From assembly GCA_029379385.1 (NCBI GenBank), contig CM055607.1, forward strand, positions 6,944,001-7,008,000: a stretch of DNA of 64,000 nucleotides, in the 5' to 3' direction. Each line of letters starts with the position of its first letter. The stretch's first letter is position 1. The translations under genes and the position numbers were made by a program. The DNA is from Quillaja saponaria. Lineage: Eukaryota; Streptophyta; Magnoliopsida; Fabales; Quillajaceae. Positions 10,905 to 23,819 of the stretch are shown piece after piece. The notes below the pieces were generated by a model. That model saw only the letters and a list, made by a program, of their open reading frames with translations. It was not told where the DNA came from and ran no database searches.

Positions 10905-13900
10905 TTATAAAAGTCCACTAGATAGTAAAAATATATAAACATAGCACCTAACCCTGGAGTAACATACATACTGATCAAGCAACTCAGAACCAAGCTTTAC
11001 CCCCCTCTCGAAAATGACTGGCCCATATGTTGAGTTGAATATTTGAACAAGAAGTGGAAATTGCAGTAGTATGAACAGAGTGACTGGAATGCTAGCAAGA
11101 AGAATCACAGGAATGAAAATCCATGATCGCCCATGTAATGTTAAGTACATAGCAACACAAAATGCCATCATCATGGTTGCAATGGACAAAAATAAGGCGG
11201 AAAGGCCTATTATCAACTTCTTTGGCAAGGATTGGAGAAAATCTTCCTCTGCGTAACGCGATGTAAGAATGCCCAAAAACATCAATACAGAAGTTGAAGA
11301 AGAGAAAAGTGCTATGGCATCTGATATCATGAAGAGCATGAATAACTTGTGGTTTAAGAATACCGGATAGCCATTGTCTTCATTTCCACCTGGGACTGTG
11401 AAAGCTGCAGCAAACATAATGGTAACTATGAGAGCACCTACAACAGTACAAGATCTTGCTGTCTCCTTCATCCATTCCTCACCCTTTTTTACCAATTCTT
11501 TGTGATTCTCCGTGAACACATCTCTCGGTGTCATATTATCCACATTTAAAGCCTCTCGCATATTAGATGGTACTATATTTTCCACCTCCTGCATATGTTT
11601 AGAGACAACTTGAATGATAAAGAAAATAAATCAAAGATTAGATGAAACATATTTAGAGCTAGTTCGTTTTGCATAGGTACCATAAAGGATTGACTAATAT
11701 AAACTTATATAATGTATTAAACAGATTAGTTATGTTGCACAAGACTATATTGATATTCTCTAATTAATAGACATCATATAAGAATCAACATACAAGTAGT
11801 ATTATACGTATACTATCATATTCTTATAATATGAACAAAGCAAGCTTTTAATCTCAAAAAAGATTTAACATATTTAGTGTGAGATAATTCACCTTAAACC
11901 ACTGTAGTTCTCTTTGCATTTGCAAAGCTGCACCCGAGATACGATTGAGCTCTGTAAAAGGTGCTAATTCCCCAGCTACATGTAGCATGTTATTGCTACT
12001 TGAATCTGTAGAACTTGTAGCCTCATCTTTCCATGGAAGCCAATTTATGAGGCTAAAAACTTCATCTTGACGAAATTGAATAGCAGAAAAGAACAAGTTT
12101 CTAAGCACATTGTCACGACTCCATAACAGATCTGGATTTGCTATTGATGATTCAATGATAAACTCTGAGATCCTTCGTTCCGCAGCCCGAAACATTGCAT
12201 CTTTTACTAAAGCTTTTGACATTTGTTTACCATCTAAAGTTTCAATTTGTTTGCACACAATGCGGAGAAGTGCAAGGGATTGCTCATGGACTAATTTCAT
12301 TTTGTATATTTTATTGATTCCTAAGTTGACACAATTAATAAAATAAATGCTATCAATTTCCCAATGATTGAATGCCATATTTATGTATGATAAAATAAAC
12401 AAGTTAAGGATAAAAATCAGAAAACAAAGAAAATAGAAAATTAACTCTAAAGAACAAAATGCTATCAATTATTCAATGATCGATTTTCATATTAATTAGT
12501 ACCATGATGGAAACCCATTTATGAGGCTAAAAACTTCATCTTGACGAAATTGAATAGTAGAAAAGAACAAGTTTCTAAACATATTGTCACGACTCCATAA
12601 CAGATATGAATTTGTTATTGATGATTCAATGATAAACTCTAAGATCCCTCGTTCCGCAGCTCGAAAGATTGCATCTTTTACTAAAGCTTTGAAATTTGTT
12701 TACCATCTAAAGTTTCAATTTGTTTGCACACAATGCGTAGAAGTGCAAGGGATTGCTCATGGACTAATTTCATTTTGTATATTTTCTTGATTCCTAAGTT
12801 GACACAATTAATAAAATAAATGCTATCAATTTCCCAATGATCGAATGTCATATTTATGTATGATAAAATAAACAAGTTAAGGATAAAAATCAGAAAACAA
12901 AGAAAATAGAAAACTAACTCTAAAGAACAAAATGCTATCAATTATTCAATGATCGATTGTCATATTAATTAGTACTATGAAACCCTAATGCACGAAATGA
13001 AAATTAAAGAACCAAATTAACTTCAAAGGGAGTAATAATTTTTAAGTAAGTAGTAGATACCTAAGAAATTATGTATATCCGAAACTAATCTTTTCAGTAG
13101 GCTTGGATCAACTGCAACACAAAGAAAATTAATAATTAACTAAAATATCAAAAAAAAGAAAAGAGAAAAATTAATCATGCAGCATACGTACCTATTATAT
13201 TCTCATCACCTTCTCTTCTCTGATCATCATCGTCGATGTTTGGTTGAATGTGATTAGCAAAAGAAGATGGTAATTTTATCTGGATCCCTTTTCACAAACA
13301 ATGAGTTCACGTTAATTCTTTTATTTCTTTACTGTATGAAGAAGGAAAAAATAGCTTTGCAAAAATTACAGCATTTCCCTTTCCTAATTGCCACTAGAAG
13401 TATATATATTTATACAACATTAAAAACTAGTAATATGGATCAAGAACTAAAATTCGTTTCGTTTTCATCAAAATGGGTGAATTGTTTTTGTTTCCACAGT
13501 TACAAAAAGAAATGCCCCTTCAGAAACAAAACGTAAAAATTTGATGGAAACAGTGTCGTTTTCATAGAAAATGTGCATTTTTTTTTATTTGAAATGGATT
13601 GATTTTGATAAACTTTGATAAAAAAAAAAATTGTTTCATATAGCACTTTTGCATAAATTATATATAATATATTTATATATTAATATAAGCCTCCTAAACA
13701 CTCTTAATGTTTGGGTTGGATGTAATTGTAATTTGATCTTATCTTTAATTTGAATGTCTATGAAGATTTTTACAATATTATCTCATAATTAATAAAATTA
13801 ACAAACAATTTATTTCTTGGTATTGCTAGAAAATGTGAAAGTTGTAGTACTTACAGTCATAAATCCATTTTTGCCAAAATGAGAGCTTACAGCCACTGAG

Positions 13901-16900
13901 GAAAGCAGAAGGTATAGTAGCCAAACGAAAAACTAAAGTGCGGCCAAAGTTGTCTGGTGCCATTGCCAAACGTGGGCATTTACCCAGAATATCCAGAGCA
14001 ATATCTAGAACAAGTCATTATAATATACATGGATTAATTGTTAACTTCAACTTCCCATTTGGAATCTCAAAACATGATTAAAATGTTGTTAATTAGTAAA
14101 ATCAAATGCATAATAAATAAAAGTTAAAATTAAAGGTAACATATCAAGGTGTATATGTAACCTAATAAGTAATATTCATAGTTAGATTTTGCTTTAAAAA
14201 TTGATTTATTATTTTTTTTTTTTTTAAATGATAGAGTTAGAGTGGTCAAATGGATTTTATCCAGCAAATCCAGAGCAATATCTAGAACAAGTCATTATAA
14301 ATAAAAGTTCAACTTCCCTTTTGGAGTCTTAAAACATGATTAAAATGTTGTTAATTAGTAAAATCAAATGCACAATAAATAAAAGTTAAAATTAAAAGTA
14401 ATCATATCAAGGTGCATATGTAACCTGATAAGTAATATTCAAAGTTAGATTTTTCTTTAAAAATTGATTATTTTTTTTTTAAAATGATAGAGTTAGAGTG
14501 ACAAAATGGATTTTTTTTTTTCATTTTTTTTTTTAACAAATGATAAAGAGAGTTAGAGTGGTAAAATATATTTTTAAGAAAAGGTAAAAATATGTTAATT
14601 TCTAAAGTTTTAGGAATTTTTTTAAGTGAAAATATTTCAAAGAGTTAATTAAAGAAATGAAAAATATATCATGAGTATTGTAGAATTAATAATTGCGTGA
14701 GTTTAAAGAAAGAAATTGAAAGGAATAAATCTTCATACAAATCATTTGTCAATATTTGAATATTGGACCTCAAACATATCTAGTTGTATCCAACTTAGAT
14801 CGAATACTATTTAACCTAAATTCATGTGTTTATAGAGCTAATGATTTTGTCTTCCATAAAACATGAAATTTTAATTTCTCATTTTAAATTTTAAACATCA
14901 AGTAATTAGACTTAATTAATTATACTATTCCTTGTATATCTATATTAATAAAATATATATTTGTTTCTAAGTTTTTACCCATAAATCTGAAATAATAGCA
15001 TTGTGTAAGAAGTGTAGCGTTTTTACCCATAAATCTGAAATAATAGCATTGTGTAAGCGTAGCACCATGGATTCCTTTTTCAGGCTTGAGTTCCTCCAAT
15101 GGAGTGACTGTGTAAAGATAGCGAGCCATTTCAATGTGACCACATTTAATAGACAATGTAACTGGAATCAAGTTGTAGTTTGTTGCAATTGTGAGTAGGC
15201 TTTTGTTTTTCTTAACCATCCATTCAGCCACTTTAACAGTTCCAGAAGAATTAGTTGCTGCAGATGCAAGAGCTGTGTATCCGGCAATGTCTCTTATTTC
15301 TATTGCTTCTTCAGACATTAATTCCAATAATTTTTTCACAATCTCAAAATGCCCGAAATCAATAGCTGCGTGAAGAGCCGTCTTGCTGGAGAATTCAATT
15401 CCTCCACTCAATGCATCAGGGTGGGTGTTAATGAATTCATTTGCATGCTCCCAGTTTCCAATTTGCAATGACTTGTAAACTCTTGCATACTCAACATAAT
15501 CCTTGGTGTCTGTTGACCATTGCAAATTAAGTATATATCTTTGTTAGTTGTTTTACAAATTAAAATGATGTTTTTTCGTATTCCATTTTAAGTTTATAAT
15601 TAGTTGATCAAGAAAAAGAAATTAGAAAAATAGGTCAAAGTATTATATGAGATGATCTAAATCTATCAATAATATCATAATAATTTTATTTTTTAAAAAG
15701 TGAGGTGTCACCTCTCAATTGAATCATATCTATCATCCTGTTACAATAGAACATTTAGATTGAAAGGGACGTTTGTTACTAGATTCAAAAGTTATTGTAG
15801 AATGAAAGCTTGAAGGGTACTTATCCTTTTAGAGTTAAGTATAATTTGAGCACCTTAGTTTCTAGATCATTATTGAAGTATGCACTCACCCCTTTTTTTA
15901 ATATTGTTTTAGACATTTTACCAAAAATCGTTGAGTATGCTTACCAGAAAATGGTGACATATCAATTTTTTTAGACATTATATTTTTTTTATATATATAT
16001 TATTTTTAGTTCTAAGTTATTTATCAAAATCTTAAAATTCATTATTGTTTAGCATCAAACTACATCTTTTTTTTTTTTTTTTTTTACCTTAACTTGATTA
16101 TTTTACAAAAAAAAATAAAGTAAAATACACATTGGATAAGATCCATGACATTTTTTTTTCTTTTTCCTAAATTTTTATTTTTCTATATTTTTCTTATGTT
16201 ATTCGTTGCAAAATAAAATTTCATGAATACATAAAAATATTTAAATTTTTTCAAGAGTGGTAAGTTTTGTCTCATAATAGGTATGATAAAATAAATATAA
16301 CGAAAAGATAAAGAAAATAAAATGTCATATTATTTGATACTTTTTATTTTTTTAATATTCATTTTAGAAAATTAATTAGTGAAATAATATGATAAATGTT
16401 GGAAAATAAAGTAAAAAACTAAATTAAGAATTTTTTGATTGACTGTCTCAAAAAAAAAAAAAAAAAAAAACTATGTCTCAGACTATATTTTGTTTAAAAA
16501 ATGAGTATCTATTTTGAAAATAATCTCTTAGATGAGATTCTCAAATAATACTTAACTCATAATTTTATGATATTATATATGTCAGTTAAACCAATAATTT
16601 TTTAAATTCAGTCATCTACTTTAATTTTAAAATATTGATTATGGTGATTATTGTATCTTAATTATAAGTTTTTCGCATATAAAAAGATTATTTAATTTAT
16701 GTTCAATAATCACCAACCAAATGAAAATTAAAATTCTACTAGGGAGAGAGAGAGAAACAACCTGGAAAATATTATGGAATATTTCCTGACTTACCTTCTT
16801 CTAAATCAGGATGTATGATAGGCCTGTACTTATTATACAAAGCATCCCAAGCAATTTTGGCAAAACTAGTTTCCATCGTTAAAGAGAGTGCTTCCGGTCC

Positions 16901-17137
16901 ACATGACATCTGAATTGCATCTAAAGCTGCCGCATTTTTTGTTCTCCACGATTTAAACTCGGCCGTATCAACATTATCACGGTCAGGTAATTGGTCCTCC
17001 ACAAAGATGTCCCATAGGTCTTGTCCCAACAAATAATTTTCCATCCAAACATGCCATTCTGCATAATTATCTCGTTTAAGAAGCTCTCGAACTATTGGAG
17101 ACGTAGAAGGCAGCGTTAACCCAATTTTTGACCCCAT
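10905..17137 (-). CDS. Gene A: gag-like/ankyrin/PGG membrane protein
   Basis: Seven coding exons: 17137-16795, 15509-15027, 14004-13855, 13287-13192, 13111-13061, 12320-11893 and 11588-10905. They sum to 745 codons (744 aa), all open, with phase 1 at the first five junctions and phase 0 at the last. Residues 1-114 are a UBN2/DUF4219-type gag-like domain (NYAEWHVWMENYLLGQDLWD). Residues 115-275 hold ankyrin repeats (KTALHAAIDFGHFEIVKKLL, GYTALASAA). Residues 375-517 include NNMLHVAGELAPF and GAALQMQRELQWFK. Residues 518-744 are a PGG domain with AAAFTVPGGN and four hydrophobic segments. This resembles ACD6/ITN1-like plasma-membrane ankyrin proteins implicated in defence and stress. A 5'-UTR intron (17225-17146) precedes the ATG. 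Odd points: a shifted exon 1 donor, a 48-bp duplication at the exon 2 end, a duplicated exon 6 segment and a frameshifted C-terminal tail of about 26 residues. Confidence 0.8.
12515..12958 (-). repeat. Tandem duplicate of the 5' two-thirds of gene A exon 6 and its acceptor
   Basis: Sequence at 12515-12958 repeats 12041-12480 at an offset of 474 bases. It includes the intron 5 end, the acceptor and the coding start of exon 6. Relative to the working exon it has a one-base deletion near 12690 (AAGCTTTGAAATT against AAGCTTTTGACATT), which breaks the frame. It also lacks the exon's 3' end with the HVAGELAPF block. If spliced in, it would truncate the protein, so gene A must skip it or produce a faulty isoform. 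Confidence 0.75.
14262..14450 (-). repeat. Duplicate of the exon 3 start and adjacent intron 2 of gene A
   Basis: The sequence around 14269-14300, containing ATCCAGAGCAATATCTAGAA, repeats 13991-14020. The following intron sequence to about 14450 repeats 14030-14200. The period is about 278 bases. It places a second acceptor-like copy of the exon 3 start upstream of the real exon. Confidence 0.65.
14971..15066 (-). repeat. 48-bp tandem duplication at the exon 2 donor of gene A
   Basis: The block starting GTTTTTACCCATAAATCTG occurs at 14971 and again at 15019, a 48-base period (16 codons, in frame). Genes B and C carry it once. Each copy contains a donor ATGG|GTAAAA, so exon 2 may end at 15027 (744 aa protein) or 14979 (760 aa, adding a second QCYYFRFMG). 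Confidence 0.8.
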
Positions 17138-17338
17138 TTTATTTGCTGCAAAAAAAAGAAAATAAGTGACTTCACAGTCATAGATTTTGAAGCAAAGCAA
17201 AGTTTGAAAGTATTCAAGTACGTACTTGTTGATGGTTGGAGCTCAAGTCCAGCAACTAAAGAGCTGTATGGCTCGCAGACTGCAGAAGCAAATGGAGAAA
17301 TGCACTGGGCTCTGCAGATTCTAGACTGCACTGGCTAG

Positions 17339-17346
17339 TTTTATAG
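17339..17346 (-). promoter_or_regulatory. TATA box of gene A
   Basis: The minus strand reads CTATAAAA. It lies about 110 bases upstream of the 5'-UTR intron donor (17225). The same element sits in the same place before gene C (60073-60080). The flanking sequence (GCACTGGCTAG, and ATTAATTAATTAATTTAATTG) is conserved upstream of all three genes, consistent with a shared core promoter. Confidence 0.6.
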
Positions 17347-18267
17347 CGAGACAAGATGCTATTAATTAATTAATTTAATTGAACAGACTAATATAAGTCC
17401 AACACGCGTCTTCACACTGTACGGATGGACATGGAACACTCATTTCACGAGGCTTAATTGAAATTCTCAAAATTTTATTAGATTATCAAACTAATTACTA
17501 ATAACAATTTTAAGACACTATCTTATTATATTTTATTATAATTTCATCAAACTTAATTTTAATTAAATAATTTAAATTTCAGTACTTAATTTTTTATTTT
17601 AATTTTCTTAATAACATAAAAAATAATTAAGCAAGAATTTTATATTTAATTTTTTTCACTCATATTTGATCAAATAAAAGATTATAAGATTCTTATTATT
17701 TTCACAAATGACATCCCAATATCATTAATACAATATTATCTAAAACTTAACCAACTTTTATTTTATTTTTTGAAAGAATTTCTTGTGAAGCTCACTAGGA
17801 ATTACATCTCCAAAATGCAAAATAGTCTCACAGACCCCAAAAAGTGTCACGTGAGGAGGCTAACATTTTACATCTATGAATTCTTTAACCCCTCACTGCT
17901 TCAGAATCCAGAGCTTCACATGTGAACAACAATTTTTGCTGTTCTGGATATGAGGCTCCTCCAGAACATGGCCTAAAAACAAAAAATTCCTCCCCCACCA
18001 CAACAAACACCACTTTTTTGTAACTTTGTTATTGACTAAAATGCAAACGAGAAGACTCTGAAGCAGTCAAGCTCGTCCCCACAGCTTGTCACCGGGAACG
18101 ACAAAAAATCATAAATCCAAGGGTCCCGGGTAGATATTTTCTCGTGTGCTAAACTCCTATAGGACCACGGGAACAATCCAAACACCACAAACTTAAGATA
18201 AAACACGAATCTTTTTGTGTAAACTTTTATAATTTGGACAAAAAACAATTAATTAAATGATTATTAA

Positions 18268-18299
<32 letters not shown>

Positions 18300-18617
18300 A
18301 TCAATTAATTAATATATTCTAAATAATTCTTAACAAAAAATATAGTTTCACAGAAAAACTCTTGTTGAAAGTGCTATTCATAAATTTCAGAGAGATTAGA
18401 GTCATACCTAAATAATGTGAGAATTCTTGTAAAACTTGATTAAAATAAAATAAATAAATTATAATAAAAAACGAACAATGGCGTTGGGAGTTTGGTCTTT
18501 GGACTGCATTCATTATGGATGCCCGTTAGTACAAGAGCTCAAACCTTAGGACCAAATTACTGGTCCTGGGCCTATGTTACAACTCATTTGCAAATTTTTG
18601 AATATTTTATAAGCTTA
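17347..18617. other. AT-rich 5' flank of gene A, no gene
   Basis: Up to about 17770 the sequence is related to the 5' flanks of genes B and C, with shared blocks such as the one around TCAATATCATTAATAC. Beyond that only AT-rich sequence and a TA dinucleotide run near 18276-18296 are seen. Short reading frames here are not supported. Confidence 0.4.
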
Positions 18618-19414
18618 GGGACCCCGTTTAGTATAGATTCGTAAAATTCAGATTGATTATAAGTCAGATTGACATAAATTATATTACAAAATTTAGGATT
18701 AATTATAAGTTAAATATGTGTTTGGTATACAAATAAATAAGTCACGGTTGTACAAGTCTAACATGTGTTTGGTATACATATAGTATAAGTTAGTTTGAGC
18801 TGTTAAATTACAATAAAATTTATACATATCACCAAATATTATGTAAAATATTATTTTTTTACTTACCAAAAAATATTATTCTTCAAAATTAAATAAAATT
18901 TATTAATTTTTTTCTATTCTATATTATTTATAATAATTTTTTTTTTCAATAAAAATGTGACCTTACAATACACTTTAAATAAAAAAATTAAAAATAAATG
19001 ATATTATCTAAAACTATTTAAATATAAGTTTATATTTGAGTGGAATTATAACACTTTATATTTTAATACTATTATTTTTATATATTTTTATTAAGATTTA
19101 AATATAGATATTTTTGTTTACCTGGATTAACTTAAGTAAATAGATAATTATTATTAAAAATAAAATTTGAGCCTAGGAGTAAAAACATAATAATAATAAA
19201 GTTTTAAGGACATACGAGTCTATTTGTATGTAACAATATAATCAGATTTTCATAAGTTGGTCAGTACCAACTTATGCAGATTGCTTATTGATTTAAATTA
19301 AATCAGATTGCGATTGGCTCGGTTTGCAGATTAGAAAATCCAAATGCACCCTATATAAAATTGGAGCTATCCAATGGGCAATCAAAATTGTCAAACCATG
19401 TACCAAACAAACTC
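18618..19414. mobile_element. Candidate PIF/Harbinger-like non-autonomous DNA transposon
   Basis: TTA occurs on both sides (18615-18617 and 19415-19417). The ends form an imperfect terminal inverted repeat: the left end has GTTTAGTA, and the right end read on the minus strand has GTTTGGTA near the terminus. The 797-bp interior is AT-rich and non-coding. A TTA target duplication is typical of PIF/Harbinger elements. The terminal repeats are weak, so this is tentative. Confidence 0.35.
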
Positions 19415-19417
19415 TTA

Positions 19418-21300
19418 ATATAAGCTTTTTGGTCTGGGTTGGGCCCAAGTTTGGCTTAAAGAGGTACACACCAACCCCTTAGGCTTAAAAAATATTTAAT
19501 TAATTAGGTTTTAACTACCCTTTTGATCCTTATAAATTAAACTTGAATTCATTTTTGTCATGTAATTAGATTCCTTTCAGGTTTAATATGATACAATTAG
19601 ATCCATGCCATTTAAATTAATACTAATATGGGTGACATAGCGAATAGAAGATGAGGTGGACAACCCAGTCAATATATTTAAAGAATCAAAATAGTCAAGT
19701 GTCTTGTAAAAAATTTTAAAAAAAATTAATATTAAGAACTGAAAAAAAATGTAAAACAAAAAATATAAACCCTCCCCTTCCCTCTCCACACCATCACCGG
19801 CTGCACTGTTGTAAACAAAGATCACCCAGAGAGCCATAAGAACTTAGAATACCACTTGAGGCCGAGCTTTCAATGCAGTTGCAAGGGATTTTCTTTGGAA
19901 TTTCAATCAAGGATTACTTAGTCACCATGGCAACAGTCAAATGAAGAAGCAAATTGGCTATTAATGCGCATTGCATCGCGTTTTTGGATCATGGAAATAT
20001 AGAAGGGGATCTTTAAGTTGGTACCCTCAAATTTAAGATATCTGAAAGCCGTTCATCATATCTTATCCTCAGAAAATGAACCAAACCCAAAAGCTCAAAT
20101 ATTTGGCTAAAGAACAAAAGCAAGCAGCCATGGAGATCACAAAGCCGGAGGACTCTGATTGCTTTTGCTTGAAGTAGAAAAGATGTGGCGGGTTGTGTCC
20201 ATCAACACCAAATTTAACCACTAGGCACATGCAATGTAGTGAACTTGCAGTATATAGGTCACTGAAAGGCTAAATGTTTCTAACACCAAAGTACTACACT
20301 ATTGTACCACAGCATACGAGCTTCTTCCTTGTACTACAGAATTCTGTTGAAAGGGACCTATTCCATTCCCAATTCGGATTCAAAAAACAGGAGAATGATA
20401 TATTCTATATCCAAGGACAATTTTTTTTTCAATTAGATATATTTTGGAGACAGAGAGCATGAAATATTAATTTGGAACAGAACCTCTCTGATACAAAAAA
20501 TTATACAAATCCCGTGAATTAATATTGCATTTTATGAAAGTTGAATCACTTGATTCAAAAATATTACATAGCTTAGCAATTCTACTAGTAATTTGCAATC
20601 CTAATCTGTTAGTATAAGAACTGATGTTCGAATACCATCAATTAGGGATGTTCATATAGGATGAATTGATTTGATTTAGGAATTAGTCCTACCAGATCAA
20701 TTTTATACAAGTCTAGAGAATTAATTTAACACAATTAATGAGTCTCGGGTTGACTTCGATTTATTGGACATTTAGCTGAGGCCCACATGAAAGGATACTA
20801 AATTTAATATATCCTGTCTTACTTATTGTAGTATACAATATTGATATTATTAGATGCCAGATATGATTTTTCTCTTTTCTACTAGAGACTAACTATCAAC
20901 TATGCATTCTCCAGGTAATAATTTACAAAGTTCTTTGAATGTTCTGAATTTTTCTGAAGCAAGTCAAGCAGCCCCGATAAAAACTAAGAAGCTCTTTATG
21001 ACTGTTATGTTGCACCTTCCATATTAGTTAAAAATGTACCCTATTCATACGTCCATCTTTGTATTTACGGGTTTAACAAATTACTCAAATTAAAGTTGTA
21101 TTTATATAATTTTATAAATTAAAGTTGATAATGATGGTTTTATATTCAACAAAATCTTTGTATCTCAAGTGCCACAAATATAGTTACTAAAATTAAAATA
21201 TTTTAAAAATAATAATTCATTAATTATATTGCAATAAAATTATTATTAGAAAAAAAATACCAAAACATATTATATATATATATATAATCCTTTTACTATA
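19418..21300. other. Intergenic region without a supported gene
   Basis: The region is mostly AT-rich. About 19780-20260 has more balanced composition and short open stretches on both strands, but no recognisable domain, splice pattern or repeat ends. It may be an old, unrecognised element. Confidence 0.3.
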
Positions 21301-22380
21301 CTAGTTTTTCTTGGCACATGCATTGCTTTTGAGTTGTATTTATGATATATTCATATATGTTCATCAATAATAGAATAATAGATGTACATATTAATAAATT
21401 ATAGTTGATAAAAAATAAAACTCCATGTTAATGACATTAAACAAATAAATAAATTCATAAAAAAATTTAATTCATAATGTATATAAATATATAATTTTAA
21501 AAAAAATTTAAAGATAGAAGAAAAATTAACACATTAATATTTTAATTAGAAAAATTATACTCTTAATATTTATTGAATTCATAGCATTCTTTTAAGAATT
21601 AATTAATAATATTATAATAACTTGTTAAATAAAAATAAAAATAAAAAGTAAGAAATTCAATTTTAATTATTATTGATATTTAGTATTGACAAATTATAGA
21701 TTTAATTTAATATTAAAAAGAGTTAAGAAAAAAAATATCAACAGTCATAAAACAATCACAATCCTATTAGTATTAAAATAGAGAAGAATTAGAAAAGAAA
21801 TAAAAACAAAATAAAATAAATAATCTATTTGAAGCAAAATAACAACTAAAAGGTATTTATGTCATAATAAAAACTCATAATAGTAATTAAGAAAATATTC
21901 TTCTACTAAACCACTTTTATATTATAAACAAATAGATAATTTAAAAAATAAAAATAAATTCATAAATATAAATTCTTAAGATGGGGATGAATTAAAAGTT
22001 AAAAAAATAATACTTATAATCATAGAAATTATACTCTTAATATATATTTTTAATTAATAGTATTTAAAAAACATTAATTCATAAATTTGGGAAGAATTAA
22101 AAGACATTATAATTATTAGAAAACTTTTAAACCAAAAAAAAAAAAAAAAAAAATAGAAAACTTCAATCTTAACTACTATTGACATATAATTATTGAAAAA
22201 ATACGAAAAATTTATGAACTATTAAAAGTAAAAAAAATATATATATATTATAATCATGAAAAACACACTTGATGTTTCTTTTAACAACTAAAGATAATTA
22301 TATAACTATAAAAGCTCATAAGGTATTTAAAGAAATCAAAAGATTCTTTCGTTAAACCACTTTTATATATAATATAGGTA
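21301..22380 (-). mobile_element. Helitron-like AT-rich element
   Basis: The minus strand ends CTAG followed by T at 21301, the CTRR-T terminus of Helitrons. The interior is related to the elements at 30968-32722, 35293-36219 and 46400-47425, with shared blocks around AATAACAACTAAAAGGTATT and a 5' end resembling ATATATAAAAGTGG. The expected 5' TC is not preserved, so the right edge is approximate. No Rep/helicase coding is present. Confidence 0.45.
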
Positions 22381-23540
22381 TAAATTATAAAAAAAAACAA
22401 ATTATTAGTAAAACTGTTAAATAAAATAATAATATATATATATATATATATATATTCCATTAATTATATTAAACTAAATTATTATTTTTAAAAATAAGTA
22501 AAATTATCTTAATATATAAGATAGCTATTAGAAGAATCATATTGTACATGCAATTAAGAGGGGTACGATCGAGTTTCCTTGGTCATCATTAATTCTGAAA
22601 ATAACACATTAATTAATATATATAATTTATTGAATTTTCTCTCCTTATATAAAGATTAGATTTTCTAATTTAATGCAAATTTTTTATTTTTTTGCAAGTT
22701 TTAATTTTTAAAAATCATATTTATAACATGTAAAAATAAGTACACTTACACCCATTAGAAGCACGAATGCTATGTACACCCATTATAACATGTTCTCGCA
22801 AGCACCACAACATATTTTTATCATTGTAACTAAACACTCTAAATCACCTCTTATTGTATTAGTCTACTAATTTCTCTCATCTGATTACAATTCATTATTA
22901 CTATATATAATTATTTTATGTTTTTTCTCCTTTTTTTCTCATTTATATCTCCTATCTTCCTTCTCCTCTAGAGCTTCTTTAATTTATTTTTTTCTTATTT
23001 ATTTCAATCAATAAAAAACTAACAACAATTAAAATTAAAATTGGTACTTTTTATCAGATTTTTTTTTTTTTTTTGGGTAGTTTCTGCATTGTTTATTTGG
23101 TTGATAAAGAAAATTTAAGAAATAGAAAAGAAAAAGATTGTTATTTTGTGTTTTTTTTTTTACATTCATTTCATTAATTTTCCAATATGTTTTTCAATTA
23201 TAAAAAGAAAGAAAGTTAGTTTCATCCTAATATTTTTTTTTTCCTCAAACTTTTTGTGTCAAAAAATTAATTTATTCTTTTTGTTTACTTTTTTTTTTTT
23301 TTTTTTTTTAATGGTGATTTTTATGACTTCATTTGCATTTTCACCATTAGAGATAAGTAAGAATTGAAAAGAAAGATGATGCAACAAAAGAAATAGTTCC
23401 TATAGTAGGCAAAATATTAAAAGTAAAAGGATAAAAACAAATAAAGGTAATTGAAGAAAGAAAATCTCAAACAAGTTATGGTTTTAAAACAAAAAATCAT
23501 GTCTTTTGATTTGTATTAAAACTTTTCATAAAGTTGCGAA
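22381..23540. other. AT-rich intergenic region
   Basis: It contains TA runs (about 22428-22454) and long T-rich tracts (around 23058-23075, 23150-23160 and 23288-23310). The T tracts create low-complexity reading frames. No gene is supported. Confidence 0.4.
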
Positions 23541-23819
23541 TGTTAGGATTGTATCCTTTATGAAAAGGTACAACATTTCACTAAATATTCTTTAGGATGT
23601 ATAAATATCAAACAAGTTTTTCCTGTTTTAAGAAGTTACAAGTATGTTTTTTCTTCTTCTATGTATTCTTTCTCTCAATTTCATACATATTTTCTGTTTA
23701 TATTCCATCATACAGCTAGAATGTAGAAGTTGTCTGTTTTATCTTAGGAGACAAATTTACAATAACCTTGTTTGCAATATAAGGGTACAAATATTGTCTT
23801 AAGAATAGAGTGTCTAACA
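23541..23819 (+). repeat. Candidate solo LTR
   Basis: The 279-bp segment begins TGTTAGGATTG and ends GTGTCTAACA, which gives TG...CA ends with the short inverted repeat TGTTAG/CTAACA. It contains a TATAAA-like element and a T-rich core as in plant LTRs. I see no second copy in the window and no matching 5-bp target duplication, so it could be coincidence or an old solo LTR. Confidence 0.35.

Noticed and set aside
12110..12346. Plus-strand frames repeated opposite exon 6 in all ankyrin copies (also 12584, 26887 and 55205)
   Set aside because: They are antisense shadows; they recur only because the minus-strand exon is conserved.
18036..18248. 70-codon minus-strand frame with hydrophobic start
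   Set aside because: It sits in AT-rich flank with no splice context, homology or conservation in the paralogous flanks.
23146..23367. 73-codon phenylalanine-rich frame
   Set aside because: It is a low-complexity product of T tracts.
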